Shown: in pieces, positions 49,345 through 59,304 of the stretch
Layout of the letters: every line of letters begins with the position of its first letter
Numbering within the stretch: position 1 is the first letter of the stretch
DNA from: Tenacibaculum holothuriorum
Lineage (GTDB): Bacteria > Bacteroidota > Bacteroidia > Flavobacteriales > Flavobacteriaceae
Length of the DNA: 64,000 nucleotides
NCBI RefSeq assembly: GCF_002120225.1
Contig: NZ_LAPZ01000011.1
Span: 62,001-126,000, forward strand
Direction of reading: 5' to 3'
Notes under the pieces: generated by a model
Database searches by the model: none
The model's input: only the letters and a program-made list of their open reading frames with translations
What the model was told of the DNA's origin: nothing
Position numbers and translations under genes: made by a program

Positions 49345-51077
49345 TATACTAATCCAAATTGTTTAAAGTGATGTGTAAAATGTTTTACATGAAACTTTTT
49401 CCAGTATTCATAATCTAACTCTCCGAAGAAAGGATGTGTTATACTATTGTTTGGGTTTTCTTTGAAATAAGTTTCAAAAGTATCTATTTGAGTAAACAAA
49501 TCATTTATAGATTCTTCAATAGAACTATATTTTGCAGGGTAAGGTTCTTCTGATAACATTGGTGCTTTAAAACCTGCTTGAATTTCACCATCAGTATCTA
49601 AGAAAGGTTTTCTTCTTGCAGACTTTTCATCAGAAACAAAAATTCCAGTATCAATTCTTCCGTTAGAAATTCTTAGTAAAAAACCTAAGTGCTCAATCAT
49701 TTGTTGTCCATTCATTTTACCAAATAATGGTTTAGAATCAGCATTTAGTTTTGTGAGTTTTTCTGAAAGTTCTTCTTTATTTAGAAAATCTATCCAGTTT
49801 ACTTTGGGTTTACGTAAAGAATTTATCTTTTCAACTACTGCGCTGTGAGAAACTGTTCGGTTTTCAAAATATTTTGAAATCGCTTCTTTTTCTTCAGCTG
49901 TTGCATTGTGCTGATTTAAGATGTTTTGTAAATGCATTTTCATATGTCCGTGCTGAATTCCTTTGGTAGTTAAAGCACGTAAAGCAGCAAAATTTTGTGC
50001 TAAACCAGCAGTTGCCATAATTTGCATTAAAGTTCTTGCTGATGGACACCCCATCATATCTAAAGATAATTTAGCCATAGGGTGTAAAGCGGTTAATCCA
50101 CCAACGGTTCCTAAAGCTAATGGGATTTCAATCCAAAATCTGAAAATTCCGTCTTTAACTTCGCAATGTGTTAAACTTTTATACTGTCCATCTTTCGAAG
50201 CATAGGCGTGTGCTCCAGCTTCAATAGCTCTAAAATCGTTTCCTGTTGCTAAAACCACAGCGTCAATACCGTTCATAATTCCTTTATTATGAGTAACAGC
50301 ACGATAAGGTTCAATTTCTGCAATTTTAACTGCCTGCTCGAATTTTTGAGCAAATTTCTCTGGATTTTCACCACCTAATTCTTCTACTTTACAACTAACT
50401 TCTGCTCTTACTAAACATTTTGGAACATAGTTAGAAAGGATGCTCATTACAATTTCAATATCGTCTTTTTGAAATTGTTTAGCCATAGCTTCTAAGCACG
50501 AATTGATGAAATTCGCACCCATAGAATCTTTGGTTTCAAACGTTACATGAAGCTGATAATAATTAGCAAGCTTATCAGTTTTGTCAACTAATTGAATGTC
50601 TAAAATTCCACCACCACGTTTTTCCATGTTTTTTGTGATGGAAGCAGTCGCAGCATATAATTCAGTTTTTTGTTGATTGAAATATGTCTCTAATTCCTTT
50701 TTATTACCAGCATACATAAAATGTACTTGACCAATTTTAGTGGTAGAAATAACTTCTGTTTTAAAACCACCTCGCGTACTCCAATATTTAGCAACTAAAG
50801 AAGCTGCGGCTACCACTGAGCTTTCTTCAACCACCATTGGTATTACATAATCACGACCATTAATTACAAAGTTTGGAGCAATACCATACGGCATGTAAAA
50901 ATTGGTGATAGTATTTTCAATAAAATCATCGTGTAATTGTTGTAAAGAAGCATCTACATTCCAATATTGTTTTAGTGTTTGTATAATTTCGGGTTGGTTG
51001 TCAAAGTAAGTTTTTGCTAACCAATCAATTTTTTCTTCTTTGGTGAGTTTTGAAAATCCTGAAATAATTTTCGACAT
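49344..51077 (-). CDS. mvaA: HMG-CoA reductase (class II) fused to a C-terminal DinB-like/DUF1569 domain
   Basis: 577 residues, about 140 longer than usual. Residues 1-425 are a class II HMG-CoA reductase: E84 (VVEES), K265 (HNKGIMNG), D281 (ATGND) and H411 (RTVSHS) match its catalytic Glu, Lys, Asp and His. Residues about 435-577 resemble DUF1569 of the DinB four-helix superfamily, with MIEHLG (H463), HPFFGELDYEYW and H566-x3-H570 near HHFKQFGLV as probable metal ligands. The enzyme makes mevalonate from HMG-CoA. The -7 box TATCTTTG (51107-51100) is 23 nt upstream. It leads the operon with GYDIA kinase and the flavoprotein. Confidence 0.92.
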   Translation of the reverse strand: MSKIISGFSKLTKEEKIDWLAKTYFDNQPEIIQTLKQYWNVDASLQQLHDDFIENTITNFYMPYGIAPNFVINGRDYVIPMVVEESSVVAAASLVAKYWSTRGGFKTEVISTTKIGQVHFMYAGNKKELETYFNQQKTELYAATASITKNMEKRGGGILDIQLVDKTDKLANYYQLHVTFETKDSMGANFINSCLEAMAKQFQKDDIEIVMSILSNYVPKCLVRAEVSCKVEELGGENPEKFAQKFEQAVKIAEIEPYRAVTHNKGIMNGIDAVVLATGNDFRAIEAGAHAYASKDGQYKSLTHCEVKDGIFRFWIEIPLALGTVGGLTALHPMAKLSLDMMGCPSARTLMQIMATAGLAQNFAALRALTTKGIQHGHMKMHLQNILNQHNATAEEKEAISKYFENRTVSHSAVVEKINSLRKPKVNWIDFLNKEELSEKLTKLNADSKPLFGKMNGQQMIEHLGFLLRISNGRIDTGIFVSDEKSARRKPFLDTDGEIQAGFKAPMLSEEPYPAKYSSIEESINDLFTQIDTFETYFKENPNNSITHPFFGELDYEYWKKFHVKHFTHHFKQFGLV

Positions 51078-51099
51078 TCTATCATCATTTTTGGTGGTT

Positions 51100-51107
51100 C
51101 AAAGATA
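51100..51107 (-). promoter_or_regulatory. Promoter -7 element TATCTTTG of the HMG-CoA reductase operon
   Basis: Perfect TAnnTTTG match on the minus strand just upstream of the ATG at 51077. Confidence 0.6.
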
Positions 51108-51219
51108 AATGAATCCTGTTAAAATCGCTTTCATATTCTGGATTTCTAACTTTTTAGGTGCGATTTTTGATGATTTTTCCGTAAACTTGGCAAACTTTTT
51201 ATTTAAACAACAACGATAA

Positions 51220-53367
51220 ATGAAGAAATTGTTAATCTTTTTTTTGAGTATTACTTCACTTTTACAAGCTCAGAAAAAAGACATCACTCTAGAAGATATT
51301 TGGAAAAAAGGCACATTTAGAGCCGATTATATGAACTCCTTAAACTCCATGAACGGAGATTTTTATTCACTTCTCAATTATAGTAAAGAGGGTTCAACTG
51401 TAGATAAATACAGTTATAAAACGTTAGAAAAAGTAGCAACTATTGTAAATAGTAAAGACTTAAACGGAATACAGTATATTCAGTCATATTCATTTAACAA
51501 TGACGAAACAAAGTTAATTTTAGGAACTAACTTTAAGCAAATATTTCGTCATTCATACACTGGGACTTTTTATGTGTATGATATTGCCTCAAAGTCACTG
51601 TCGTTAATTGGGGAAAATATTCAAGAACCAACATTTTCTCCAGATAGTAAGAAAATAGCATACGCTAAAGAGAATAACTTATATATTAAGGATTATTCTA
51701 AAGACGAAACTATTTACCAAATTACAAATAGCGGTAAAAAGAACGAAATTATTAACGGTATTACAGATTGGGTGTATGAAGAAGAATTTGGTTTTGTAAA
51801 AGCTTTCGATTGGAGTGCAGATAGTAAGAATTTAGCGTATTTACGTTTTGATGAAAGTAAAGTGAAAACTTTTTCGATGGATGTTTACGGGAAAGATAAA
51901 TACCCAAGTCAACATGTATTCAAGTATCCAAAAGCAGGTGAAGAAAATGCAAAAGTAACGTTGCATATTTTTTCATTAAATACTAATAAAACTGCTGAGA
52001 TTAGAGTAGGAGATTACGAATATATCCCTAGAATTAATTGGACAAAAGAAGCAAATACATTAGCAGTTCGTACATTAAATCGTCATCAAAATGATTTAAA
52101 AATGTATTTCGTAAATGCTACAACTTTTAATAGTTCTTTAATTTTAAACGAAACTGATAAAGCATATGTAGATGTTACTGATGATTTAACCTTCTTAGAT
52201 GATAATAGTTTTATTTGGACTAGTGAAAAAGATGGATATAATCACATTTATCATTATGCGAAAGATGGTAAATTAATCAATCAAGTTACTAAAGGTAATT
52301 GGGAAGTAACTTCTTATTACGGAATCAACCCAAAGAAGAAGACTATTTATTACCAGTCTGTAGAAAATGGTTCTATTAATAGAGGAGTGTATAGTATTTC
52401 TTTAAAAGGAAAAAATAAGAAGTTGTTAAGTAATCCAGATGGGACAAATAGAGCTTCGTTCAGTAAGAATATGCACTATTTTATCAATACATTTTCTGAT
52501 GCTAATACACCAAACGTATACACTTTAAGAAATGCTGACGGAAAAGTGTTGAAAACTATTAAAGATAACGCAGCTTTAAAAGAAACAATTGCTCAGTATA
52601 ACTTAAGTAAAAAAGAATTCTCTACTATTAATGTTAATGGTGAAGAGTTAAATATGTATACCATAAAACCTATTAACTTCGACCCTAATAAAAAATACCC
52701 AGTATTGATGTATCAATATTCTGGACCAGGGTCTCAGCAAGTAGCGAACCGTTGGAATGGCTCTAACGATTATTGGCACCAAATGTTAGCACAAGATGGA
52801 TATATCATTGTGTGTGTTGATGGTAGGGGAACAGGTTATAAGGGGCGCGATTTTAAGAAAGTAACCTATATGAACTTAGTGAAACATGAAACTGAAGATC
52901 AAATAGCAGTAGCGAAGAAATTAGCTGAATTACCATATGTAGATGCAAAGAGAATTGGAATTTGGGGTTGGTCTTTTGGAGGTCATATGAGTACAAATTG
53001 CTTACTAAAAGGAAACGATGTTTTCTCAACTGCTATAGCTGTAGCACCAGTAACTACTTGGAGGTTTTACGATACAATTTATACAGAACGTTATATGCGT
53101 ACGCCAGAAGAAAACCCTTCAGGATACGATGATAATTCGCCATTAAATTACCCAGAATTATTAAAAGGAAAATACCTGTTAATTCACGGTACTGGAGATG
53201 ATAATGTACACGTGCAAAATGCATATCGAATGGCAGAAGCATTAATTCAGGCTAACAAGCAATTCGAATGGGGTATGTATCCAGATAAGAATCACGGAAT
53301 TTACGGTGGAAATACACGTTTACACTTGTATACTAAAATGACAAACTTTATTAAAAACAACTTATAA
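51220..53367 (+). CDS. Dipeptidyl peptidase IV-type S9 serine peptidase
   Basis: 715 residues with a signal peptide (SLLQAQ). The N-terminal ~470 residues form the DPPIV beta-propeller (EEEFGFVKAFDWSADSKNLAYLRFDE carries the Glu pair that binds the substrate amino end). The C-terminal alpha/beta hydrolase has S585 (GWSFGG), D660/D661 (GTGDDNVH) and H692 (DKNHGIYGG). It removes X-Pro dipeptides in the periplasm. The peptide transporter gene starts 9 nt later, so dipeptide release and uptake appear coupled. Confidence 0.94.
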   Translation: MKKLLIFFLSITSLLQAQKKDITLEDIWKKGTFRADYMNSLNSMNGDFYSLLNYSKEGSTVDKYSYKTLEKVATIVNSKDLNGIQYIQSYSFNNDETKLILGTNFKQIFRHSYTGTFYVYDIASKSLSLIGENIQEPTFSPDSKKIAYAKENNLYIKDYSKDETIYQITNSGKKNEIINGITDWVYEEEFGFVKAFDWSADSKNLAYLRFDESKVKTFSMDVYGKDKYPSQHVFKYPKAGEENAKVTLHIFSLNTNKTAEIRVGDYEYIPRINWTKEANTLAVRTLNRHQNDLKMYFVNATTFNSSLILNETDKAYVDVTDDLTFLDDNSFIWTSEKDGYNHIYHYAKDGKLINQVTKGNWEVTSYYGINPKKKTIYYQSVENGSINRGVYSISLKGKNKKLLSNPDGTNRASFSKNMHYFINTFSDANTPNVYTLRNADGKVLKTIKDNAALKETIAQYNLSKKEFSTINVNGEELNMYTIKPINFDPNKKYPVLMYQYSGPGSQQVANRWNGSNDYWHQMLAQDGYIIVCVDGRGTGYKGRDFKKVTYMNLVKHETEDQIAVAKKLAELPYVDAKRIGIWGWSFGGHMSTNCLLKGNDVFSTAIAVAPVTTWRFYDTIYTERYMRTPEENPSGYDDNSPLNYPELLKGKYLLIHGTGDDNVHVQNAYRMAEALIQANKQFEWGMYPDKNHGIYGGNTRLHLYTKMTNFIKNNL

Positions 53368-53376
53368 TAATTTACC

Positions 53377-54801
53377 ATGAGTACAATTAAACAAGCAAAT
53401 AAAGAAGAACTTTGGGGACATCCTAAAGGTCTTTATGTATTATTCTTTGTAGAAATGTGGGAACGTTTTTCATACTATGGTATGAGAGCAATTCTAACGT
53501 TATTTTTAGCAGCACCAATCCTATTAGGAGATCCTCAATCGGGGTATGGTTGGTCAAATGCAGAAACACTTTCATTTTATGGAACATATACAATGTTTGT
53601 TTATTTAATGTCTATCCCAGGAGGTTGGATTGCTGATAAGTTTATAGGACAGAAGAAAGCTGTAATGCTTGGAGGTTTATTGTTGTGTTTAGGACATGGT
53701 ATTTTAGCAATAGATGCACAATGGGCATTTTTTACTGGTTTAATTCTAATCGTTGTTGGTGTAGGGTTTTTAAAGCCTAACATTTCAACAATGGTAGGAG
53801 GGTTATACAAACCTGGAGATGACAGAAGAGATAAAGGATTTTATATTTTTTACATAGGAATTAACTTAGGGGCATTTTTAGGAGCGCTTCTTGTTGGAGC
53901 TGTTGCTGCTAAATGGGGATGGCACTACGGATTTGGTTTAGCAGGTATAGGTATGGCTTTAGGTCAAATTGTATATATGTACGGTTTAAAATACTTAGAA
54001 GGAGTAGGTGATTTTTTAGGGAAAAAAGATTCACCAGATAAAGAATTAATGAAAAAACCATTGACTAGCATTGAAAAAGATAGAATGTTAGTAATGTTCC
54101 TATCATTCTTAATTATCATAGTTTTCTGGGGAGCATTTGAGCAAGCAGGAGGGTTAATGAGTTTATATACAGAACAAAAGACCGATAGAATGCTGTCTTT
54201 TTCGTTGCCTTTAATTGGTAATGAAGTACCTGCGGCTGTTTTTCAGTCAATTAACGCTTTTTTTATAATTACCTTAGGAACCTTTGTAGCAAATTTTTGG
54301 TATAAATGGGGGAGAAAAGGTAAAGAGTCTTCATCGTTGTTTAAAATGGCAGTGGGTGTTATTATAATGGCATTTGGATTCTTTTTTATGAGTAAAGCTA
54401 GTATGGAAGTAGTAATGGAAGGAGATGAAATAGTTCAAAAGTCAGCAATGATTTGGTTAGTATTAGCATATTTATTCCATACTATTGGTGAATTATGTGC
54501 TTCTCCGGTAGCACTATCTTTTATCACAAAATTAGCACCAGTTAAGTATGCATCATTTATGATGGGAGCATATTTTGCTGCTACTGGACTAGGAAATAAA
54601 GTAGCGGGTCTTGTAGGAGAACTTTCAGAAGGAGCAGGAGAATTTCAAGTATTTACAGGTATTGCTATTTTCTGTACAATATTTGGAATTTTAATCCTTT
54701 TAATCTTAAAGCCATTAAAGCGTTTAACGCATGGAGCAGAAGATATTAAGGGAACTAAGAATGAAGAAGCTGAAGGATTTGAATTAGCAGATCAAAACTA
54801 G
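53377..54801 (+). CDS. Proton-dependent peptide transporter (POT/PTR family MFS), copy 1
   Basis: 474 residues, about 12-14 membrane helices. The POT signatures are present: FFVEMWERFSYYGMRAIL (ExxER-type proton-coupling motif) and FYIFYIGINLGAFLGALLVG. It imports di- and tripeptides with protons across the inner membrane. It sits 9 nt behind the DPP IV gene and is ended by a hairpin at 54814-54845. A second, longer transporter of the same family follows. Confidence 0.93.
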   Translation: MSTIKQANKEELWGHPKGLYVLFFVEMWERFSYYGMRAILTLFLAAPILLGDPQSGYGWSNAETLSFYGTYTMFVYLMSIPGGWIADKFIGQKKAVMLGGLLLCLGHGILAIDAQWAFFTGLILIVVGVGFLKPNISTMVGGLYKPGDDRRDKGFYIFYIGINLGAFLGALLVGAVAAKWGWHYGFGLAGIGMALGQIVYMYGLKYLEGVGDFLGKKDSPDKELMKKPLTSIEKDRMLVMFLSFLIIIVFWGAFEQAGGLMSLYTEQKTDRMLSFSLPLIGNEVPAAVFQSINAFFIITLGTFVANFWYKWGRKGKESSSLFKMAVGVIIMAFGFFFMSKASMEVVMEGDEIVQKSAMIWLVLAYLFHTIGELCASPVALSFITKLAPVKYASFMMGAYFAATGLGNKVAGLVGELSEGAGEFQVFTGIAIFCTIFGILILLILKPLKRLTHGAEDIKGTKNEEAEGFELADQN

Positions 54802-54813
54802 AATAATAAAAAC

Positions 54814-54845
54814 CAAACCTCGTAATACTTCTATTACGAGGTTTG
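54814..54845 (+). terminator. Intergenic hairpin terminator
   Basis: 13-bp perfect stem CAAACCTCGTAAT (54814-54826) / ATTACGAGGTTTG (54833-54845), between the two peptide transporter genes. Confidence 0.75.
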
Positions 54846-54872
54846 TTATGTTAAATTATATATACTTATAAT

Positions 54873-56633
54873 ATGAATACAGATATAGAGAATCTATTTA
54901 AAGACAAAGTTTTAGGGCATCCAGCAGGATTGTTTGTATTGTTTTTTACTGAAATGTGGGAGCGTTTTTCTTACTATGGAATGCGTGCACTATTAATCTT
55001 ATTTTTTACCGCATCATTAATGGATGAAGGTTGGGGGTGGCCAAGAGAATGGGCTTACGCAATCTTTGGTACGTATACAGCTTTAGTATATTTATCTACT
55101 ATGGTTGGAGGTTATTTTGCAGATAATGTTATTGGTATTCGAAAAGCCGTAGTTTGGGGAGCTGTATTAATGACTGTTGGTCATGGATGTATGGCAGTAG
55201 AAACTCCTTTCTTTATTTATGCAGGTTTAGGATTTTTAGTAATAGGTAGTGGTTTTTTTAAGCCAAACATGACTTCTATTATTTCTGAAATGTACAAAGG
55301 TAAAGAAGAGAAGAAAGATGGAGCCTATACGATTTTCTATATGGGAGTAAATGCAGGAGCATTCTTAGGAATTTTACTTTGTGGTTACTTAGGAGAAAAA
55401 GTAGGATGGTCTTGGGGATTCGGAGTAGCAGGTATTTTTATGCTATTCGGAATGTTACAATTCTGGTTCGCTCAAGGAATTTTTGGAAAGATAGGTGATG
55501 GACCTAAGAATAAAAATGTAGATTTAATTGATGATGTTACAGCTGAAGAATCAACTGAAGAAGGAAGAAACCCTTTTACAGGAGTTCAAAAAGTAATGAT
55601 TGCAATTTCTTCTTTATTAGGATTGATTTACATCTTTAATGATCCAGTATCAAAAATATCTGAAGGAAAATATAATTTATTACCATTTGAAGTAGGTGGA
55701 TTATCAGGATCAACTTTTGCTATTTTAACCGCCTTAGCGCTTTTTGTTGCTTTATTAGTAATTAGAATTCCAAAGTATACACCAGTTTTAAGAGATAGAA
55801 TGTTAGCGGTAATTTTCTTTGCTTTTGTTACTATCTTCTTCTGGGCAATTTTTGAACAGTCACCAAGTTCGTTAACAGTATTTGCTAAAGATTATACACA
55901 AAGAACTTTAGAAGGTAGTGCAGGAATGATCTTTAAAATAGTAAACTCTTTAATGACCATAGTACCTTTAGGTATCATTACTTGGGTATTATACTTATTA
56001 TTTAAAAAGACTTTTGCAAAGTATGCGTGGTCTAATATTTTCTTAGCATTAAGTTTTGTTATTGTTTGGGCAATTGCATTATGGATGCTTTCTACAGAAT
56101 TTCAAAAAGATACAACTGAAGTTCCAGCATCTTGGTTCTCAATATTAAATTCATTATTTATTATCACACTAGCACCATTATTTTCAAAATGGTGGGAGAG
56201 TAAGTATAATCCAAATGCAAATATGAAGTGGGCAATTGGTATGGGATTATTAGCATTAGGTATGGCTTGTGTTGCTGTAGGATCTGCAGGAATTGAACCA
56301 GGGGCTAAAACAGCATCGGTAAGTATGATTTGGTTAATTTTAGTATACCTTTTCCATACAATGGGTGAATTGTGTGTCTCTCCAGTAGCGTTGTCTTATG
56401 TGTCTAAATTGGTGCCAGGACGTATGATTGCATTTATGTTTGGTATTTGGTATTTAGCAGTTGCAATTGGTATGAAGCTAGCGGGTGTTTTTGCAGAGTC
56501 TTCTGAGGCAATTGCACAAGAACAAGGATTAAGTAGCTTCTTCTGGTTGTTAACTTTTGTTTCTTTAGGATTAGCTGTATTATCGGCTGTCTTATACCCT
56601 GTAATTAAAAAATTAATGCACGGAGTAAAGTAA
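54873..56633 (+). CDS. Proton-dependent peptide transporter (POT/PTR family MFS), copy 2
   Basis: 586 residues. Like copy 1 it starts near FFTEMWERFSYYGMRALL and has FYMGVNAGAFLGILLCGYLGE. It is about 110 residues longer, mainly through a charged loop (about 205-230, TAEESTEEGRNP) and extra helices in the centre and C-terminal half, so the two are diverged paralogues rather than a recent copy. It probably has a different peptide range. A terminator follows at 56664. Confidence 0.92.
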   Translation: MNTDIENLFKDKVLGHPAGLFVLFFTEMWERFSYYGMRALLILFFTASLMDEGWGWPREWAYAIFGTYTALVYLSTMVGGYFADNVIGIRKAVVWGAVLMTVGHGCMAVETPFFIYAGLGFLVIGSGFFKPNMTSIISEMYKGKEEKKDGAYTIFYMGVNAGAFLGILLCGYLGEKVGWSWGFGVAGIFMLFGMLQFWFAQGIFGKIGDGPKNKNVDLIDDVTAEESTEEGRNPFTGVQKVMIAISSLLGLIYIFNDPVSKISEGKYNLLPFEVGGLSGSTFAILTALALFVALLVIRIPKYTPVLRDRMLAVIFFAFVTIFFWAIFEQSPSSLTVFAKDYTQRTLEGSAGMIFKIVNSLMTIVPLGIITWVLYLLFKKTFAKYAWSNIFLALSFVIVWAIALWMLSTEFQKDTTEVPASWFSILNSLFIITLAPLFSKWWESKYNPNANMKWAIGMGLLALGMACVAVGSAGIEPGAKTASVSMIWLILVYLFHTMGELCVSPVALSYVSKLVPGRMIAFMFGIWYLAVAIGMKLAGVFAESSEAIAQEQGLSSFFWLLTFVSLGLAVLSAVLYPVIKKLMHGVK

Positions 56634-56663
56634 TAGTTTACAAACGTTAAAATATACTAAAAG

Positions 56664-56697
56664 CCTATCAAGAGTAAAAACTTGATAGGTTTTTTTG
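56664..56697 (+). terminator. Terminator after peptide transporter 2
   Basis: 9-bp stem CCTATCAAG (56664-56672) / CTTGATAGG (56681-56689) followed by a run of eight T. Confidence 0.85.
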
Positions 56698-56705
56698 TAA
56701 ATTTG
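56698..56705 (+). promoter_or_regulatory. Promoter -7 element TAAATTTG
   Basis: Perfect TAnnTTTG match 25 nt upstream of ATG 56731, directly after the preceding T-run. Confidence 0.6.
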
Positions 56706-56730
56706 GAACACTTATTGAGACTAAAGAGGC

Positions 56731-57249
56731 ATGAGAAAAATTATTTTATTAGCAGTTGTATTATTGGCATCGGTTCAATCTTATGCGCAAGCAGAAGTAA
56801 ATTGGTTAACTTTTGAAGAAGCTTTGGCTAAAAACAAAGAAAATCCGAAACCAATTTTAGTAGATTTATATACAGATTGGTGTGGTTGGTGTAAAAAAAT
56901 GGACGCTACAACCTATAAAGATGGTACAATAGTTAAGTTTATTAATGATAACTATTACGCTGTAAAAATGGATGGTGAAGGAAAGAACGATATTAGTTTT
57001 AAAGGTAAAACGTTTAAATTTGTTCAACAAGGAAGAAGTAAATATCATGAATTAGCGGCAGCTATTATGAAAGGAAAAATGAGTTATCCATCAACAGCTT
57101 TTTTTAATGCAGATGAACAATTAATTCAAACAGTTCCTGGATATTTAACTAAAGAGCGTTTCGAAAAGATTCTTGCATATTTTAGTGGAGACGCATACAA
57201 AAACACACCTTGGAAAGATTTTTCAAAGAACTTTAAAAGTTCTATGTAA
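56731..57249 (+). CDS. Thioredoxin-fold protein (thioredoxin_7 / DUF255-like), exported
   Basis: 172 residues with a signal peptide (SYAQ). The redox site is C51-G-W-C54 in DLYTDWCGWCKKMDATTY, and the fold ends with SYPSTAFFNADEQLIQTVPGYL, where the cis-proline follows SYPS. It is probably a periplasmic thiol-disulfide protein; the GW between the cysteines is unlike classical thioredoxin (GP) and is common in this group. It has its own promoter and converges with comEC. Confidence 0.9.
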   Translation: MRKIILLAVVLLASVQSYAQAEVNWLTFEEALAKNKENPKPILVDLYTDWCGWCKKMDATTYKDGTIVKFINDNYYAVKMDGEGKNDISFKGKTFKFVQQGRSKYHELAAAIMKGKMSYPSTAFFNADEQLIQTVPGYLTKERFEKILAYFSGDAYKNTPWKDFSKNFKSSM

Positions 57250-57254
57250 AAATA

Positions 57255-59270
57255 TTAATAGATAACAAAAGCGCCATTTTGCCCTGTATAGTAAAATGGC
57301 GTTTGTTGTTTTTTACAAGTACTTTCCCATCGATTGATGTAACTTTTGTAATTACTCCCGTCTGCAATAATTTTCTTAGGAGAAATAGTTCGTAACAATC
57401 TATTCAAATTAATTTTTGGAGAATGTTGTAAAACTACTATCGGATTTTGAATTCCAAAATTGTAAACTCCTAAACTATCTACTGCAATTATAGTGTCTTT
57501 TTTTAAGAAGAATATATTAGGAGTTCTTTCTGTAAAATGTGTTGTAACATTCTCGTTAGTTCTGTATGAAACTATTAGTTTATCTGTTGTAATAGATTTG
57601 TCTAAATTGTGAAATAAGTCAATCCTACTACTAATTCTGTTCCCAATAAGAGTTTTTCTACTTTTATGAAAAACGATAAATTCACTTTTCTTCTTTCGCA
57701 GATTTTTTTCAGAAATTAATACGACTTGCAAACAAATTATTGAGAGTAAAACAAACGAAAATTGTTTTATCCTTTTAGTAGTTACAAGTTGAATTATTGA
57801 AATAATAACTAGATACCACGCTATCATTTCTATAAACGACATGGGTATTTCTTTAAGTAAGAAATCTTCCTTTTTAGCAATGAAATTTACTGTTGAATTC
57901 ATTAAATAAATGACAAATCCATAAATATTAGCAAGAAACTGAGGAAGTAAATTTGTGATCGCTAAAAGGATAATTAATATTCCTCCAATCAGTATTCCAC
58001 CAAGAAACGGAATGATTAATAAGTTTGAAAAAATAAATAAACTTGGAAATTGATGAAAGTAGTATAAGCTAATAGGTAATATTCCTGCTTGTGCTGCAAT
58101 TGATACTGTTAATAATTGCCAAAATTTATCAATAATTTTCCATTTTGGCTTCCAAAGGTTGTAGAGTAAAGGTCGCGTCCAAACAATTCCAAAAACGGCT
58201 AAATAACTTAACTGAAACCCGACATCAAATAGAAAAATCGGATTTACTAAGAGTAAAATAAACATAGAAGTTACTAAAGAATGTTCAATAGGTTGTTTTT
58301 GTTGGAAAGATTGTCCGATAGCTACAAAAGTAAACATAGTAACTGCTCTAACTACAGAGGCGTTTAAGCCTGCTAACAACGCAAATAACCATAGTAAGAA
58401 TACAATTAAAAAAGTTGATATAATTTTTCCTCTAGGAAGCTTTTCAAGCGGTTTGAATAAGTAGCTTAGAATTAGTAAAATAATTCCAATATGCAGACCT
58501 GAGATAGCTAAAATATGTATAGCTCCTGCATTTGTGTAATCTTGCAATAGTTCTTTAGAAATATCTTGTCGTTGTCCTAGTAATAAAGCGTTAATAACTG
58601 CTAATTCATTTTTAGAAAAGTGATATTGTTTTAATGAAAATTGAATTGTATTTCGAATCTCAGCTATATAACTGAATACAGAATGATTATAGCCAACTAT
58701 TTTATACTGATTATCCTCCGTGAAAATTTGATGGTAAATATGTTGTTTTGCTAAATAATTTTTGTAATCAAATTGATGAGGGTTCAGTGGAGGGATTAGC
58801 TCTTTAAAATTCGGAGCTAAATACAAAAGTTGACCAACTTTTAGTGGAGTAAGAGTGTCTTCTTTTTTTATATTAAGTAATATTTTCCCTTGTGTTTCTT
58901 TATTGTTGACTTGAATAACTTTAGCTACATGTTTGGTGTAGTAATTCCCTGGTTTTAAAACTTTCTGAATTTCTAAAATAACAGATTTGTTTTCTATATT
59001 CTTATTGAAATAAAAGTTAGAATAACTCTTAGGGTTTTGAATTTTTACCGCACTAATACCAATTAGAACAAAGGTTATGGTAACTATTAGAGTAAAACTT
59101 TTCTTCAGTTTAAAATGTTTTAACAAGAATAAAACGATACTAAATACTATAAGTATTGAAAAAAGAGATAGAATATTCAGTCTTGAATAAGGAAAATAAA
59201 ATTGAAGAATAATTCCTAGAATTAAACTAAAAAGCAAAAATGTTGGTTTGTAATTTAATAGCTTTTTCAT
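57255..59270 (-). CDS. comEC: ComEC/Rec2-family competence membrane protein
   Basis: 671 residues: an N-terminal membrane region, a DUF4131-type OB domain (about 60-190), the Competence membrane domain with the signature HILAISGLHIGII and GLNASVVRAVTMF, and a C-terminal region (about 525-671). In many bacteria the C-terminus is a metallo-beta-lactamase nuclease; here the HxHxDH motif is absent and only a degenerate fold seems to remain, as in other flavobacteria. It forms the DNA uptake channel. The final codons overlap a stem-loop (57272-57301). Confidence 0.93.
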   Translation of the reverse strand: MKKLLNYKPTFLLFSLILGIILQFYFPYSRLNILSLFSILIVFSIVLFLLKHFKLKKSFTLIVTITFVLIGISAVKIQNPKSYSNFYFNKNIENKSVILEIQKVLKPGNYYTKHVAKVIQVNNKETQGKILLNIKKEDTLTPLKVGQLLYLAPNFKELIPPLNPHQFDYKNYLAKQHIYHQIFTEDNQYKIVGYNHSVFSYIAEIRNTIQFSLKQYHFSKNELAVINALLLGQRQDISKELLQDYTNAGAIHILAISGLHIGIILLILSYLFKPLEKLPRGKIISTFLIVFLLWLFALLAGLNASVVRAVTMFTFVAIGQSFQQKQPIEHSLVTSMFILLLVNPIFLFDVGFQLSYLAVFGIVWTRPLLYNLWKPKWKIIDKFWQLLTVSIAAQAGILPISLYYFHQFPSLFIFSNLLIIPFLGGILIGGILIILLAITNLLPQFLANIYGFVIYLMNSTVNFIAKKEDFLLKEIPMSFIEMIAWYLVIISIIQLVTTKRIKQFSFVLLSIICLQVVLISEKNLRKKKSEFIVFHKSRKTLIGNRISSRIDLFHNLDKSITTDKLIVSYRTNENVTTHFTERTPNIFFLKKDTIIAVDSLGVYNFGIQNPIVVLQHSPKINLNRLLRTISPKKIIADGSNYKSYINRWESTCKKQQTPFYYTGQNGAFVIY
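57272..57301 (+). terminator. Stem-loop at the comEC 3' end, possible terminator of the thioredoxin gene
   Basis: 9-bp stem CGCCATTTT (57272-57280) / AAAATGGCG (57293-57301), followed by a T-rich stretch on the plus strand. It lies within the last codons of comEC. Confidence 0.5.
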
Positions 59271-59304
59271 AACTACTTAAAGTTATGAAAATAAGCGTAA
59301 TAAA

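Noticed and set aside
54873-56633. Recent tandem duplication of the peptide transporter
   Set aside because: The two proteins differ in length by about 110 residues and share mainly family motifs, so the duplication is old or they arose separately.
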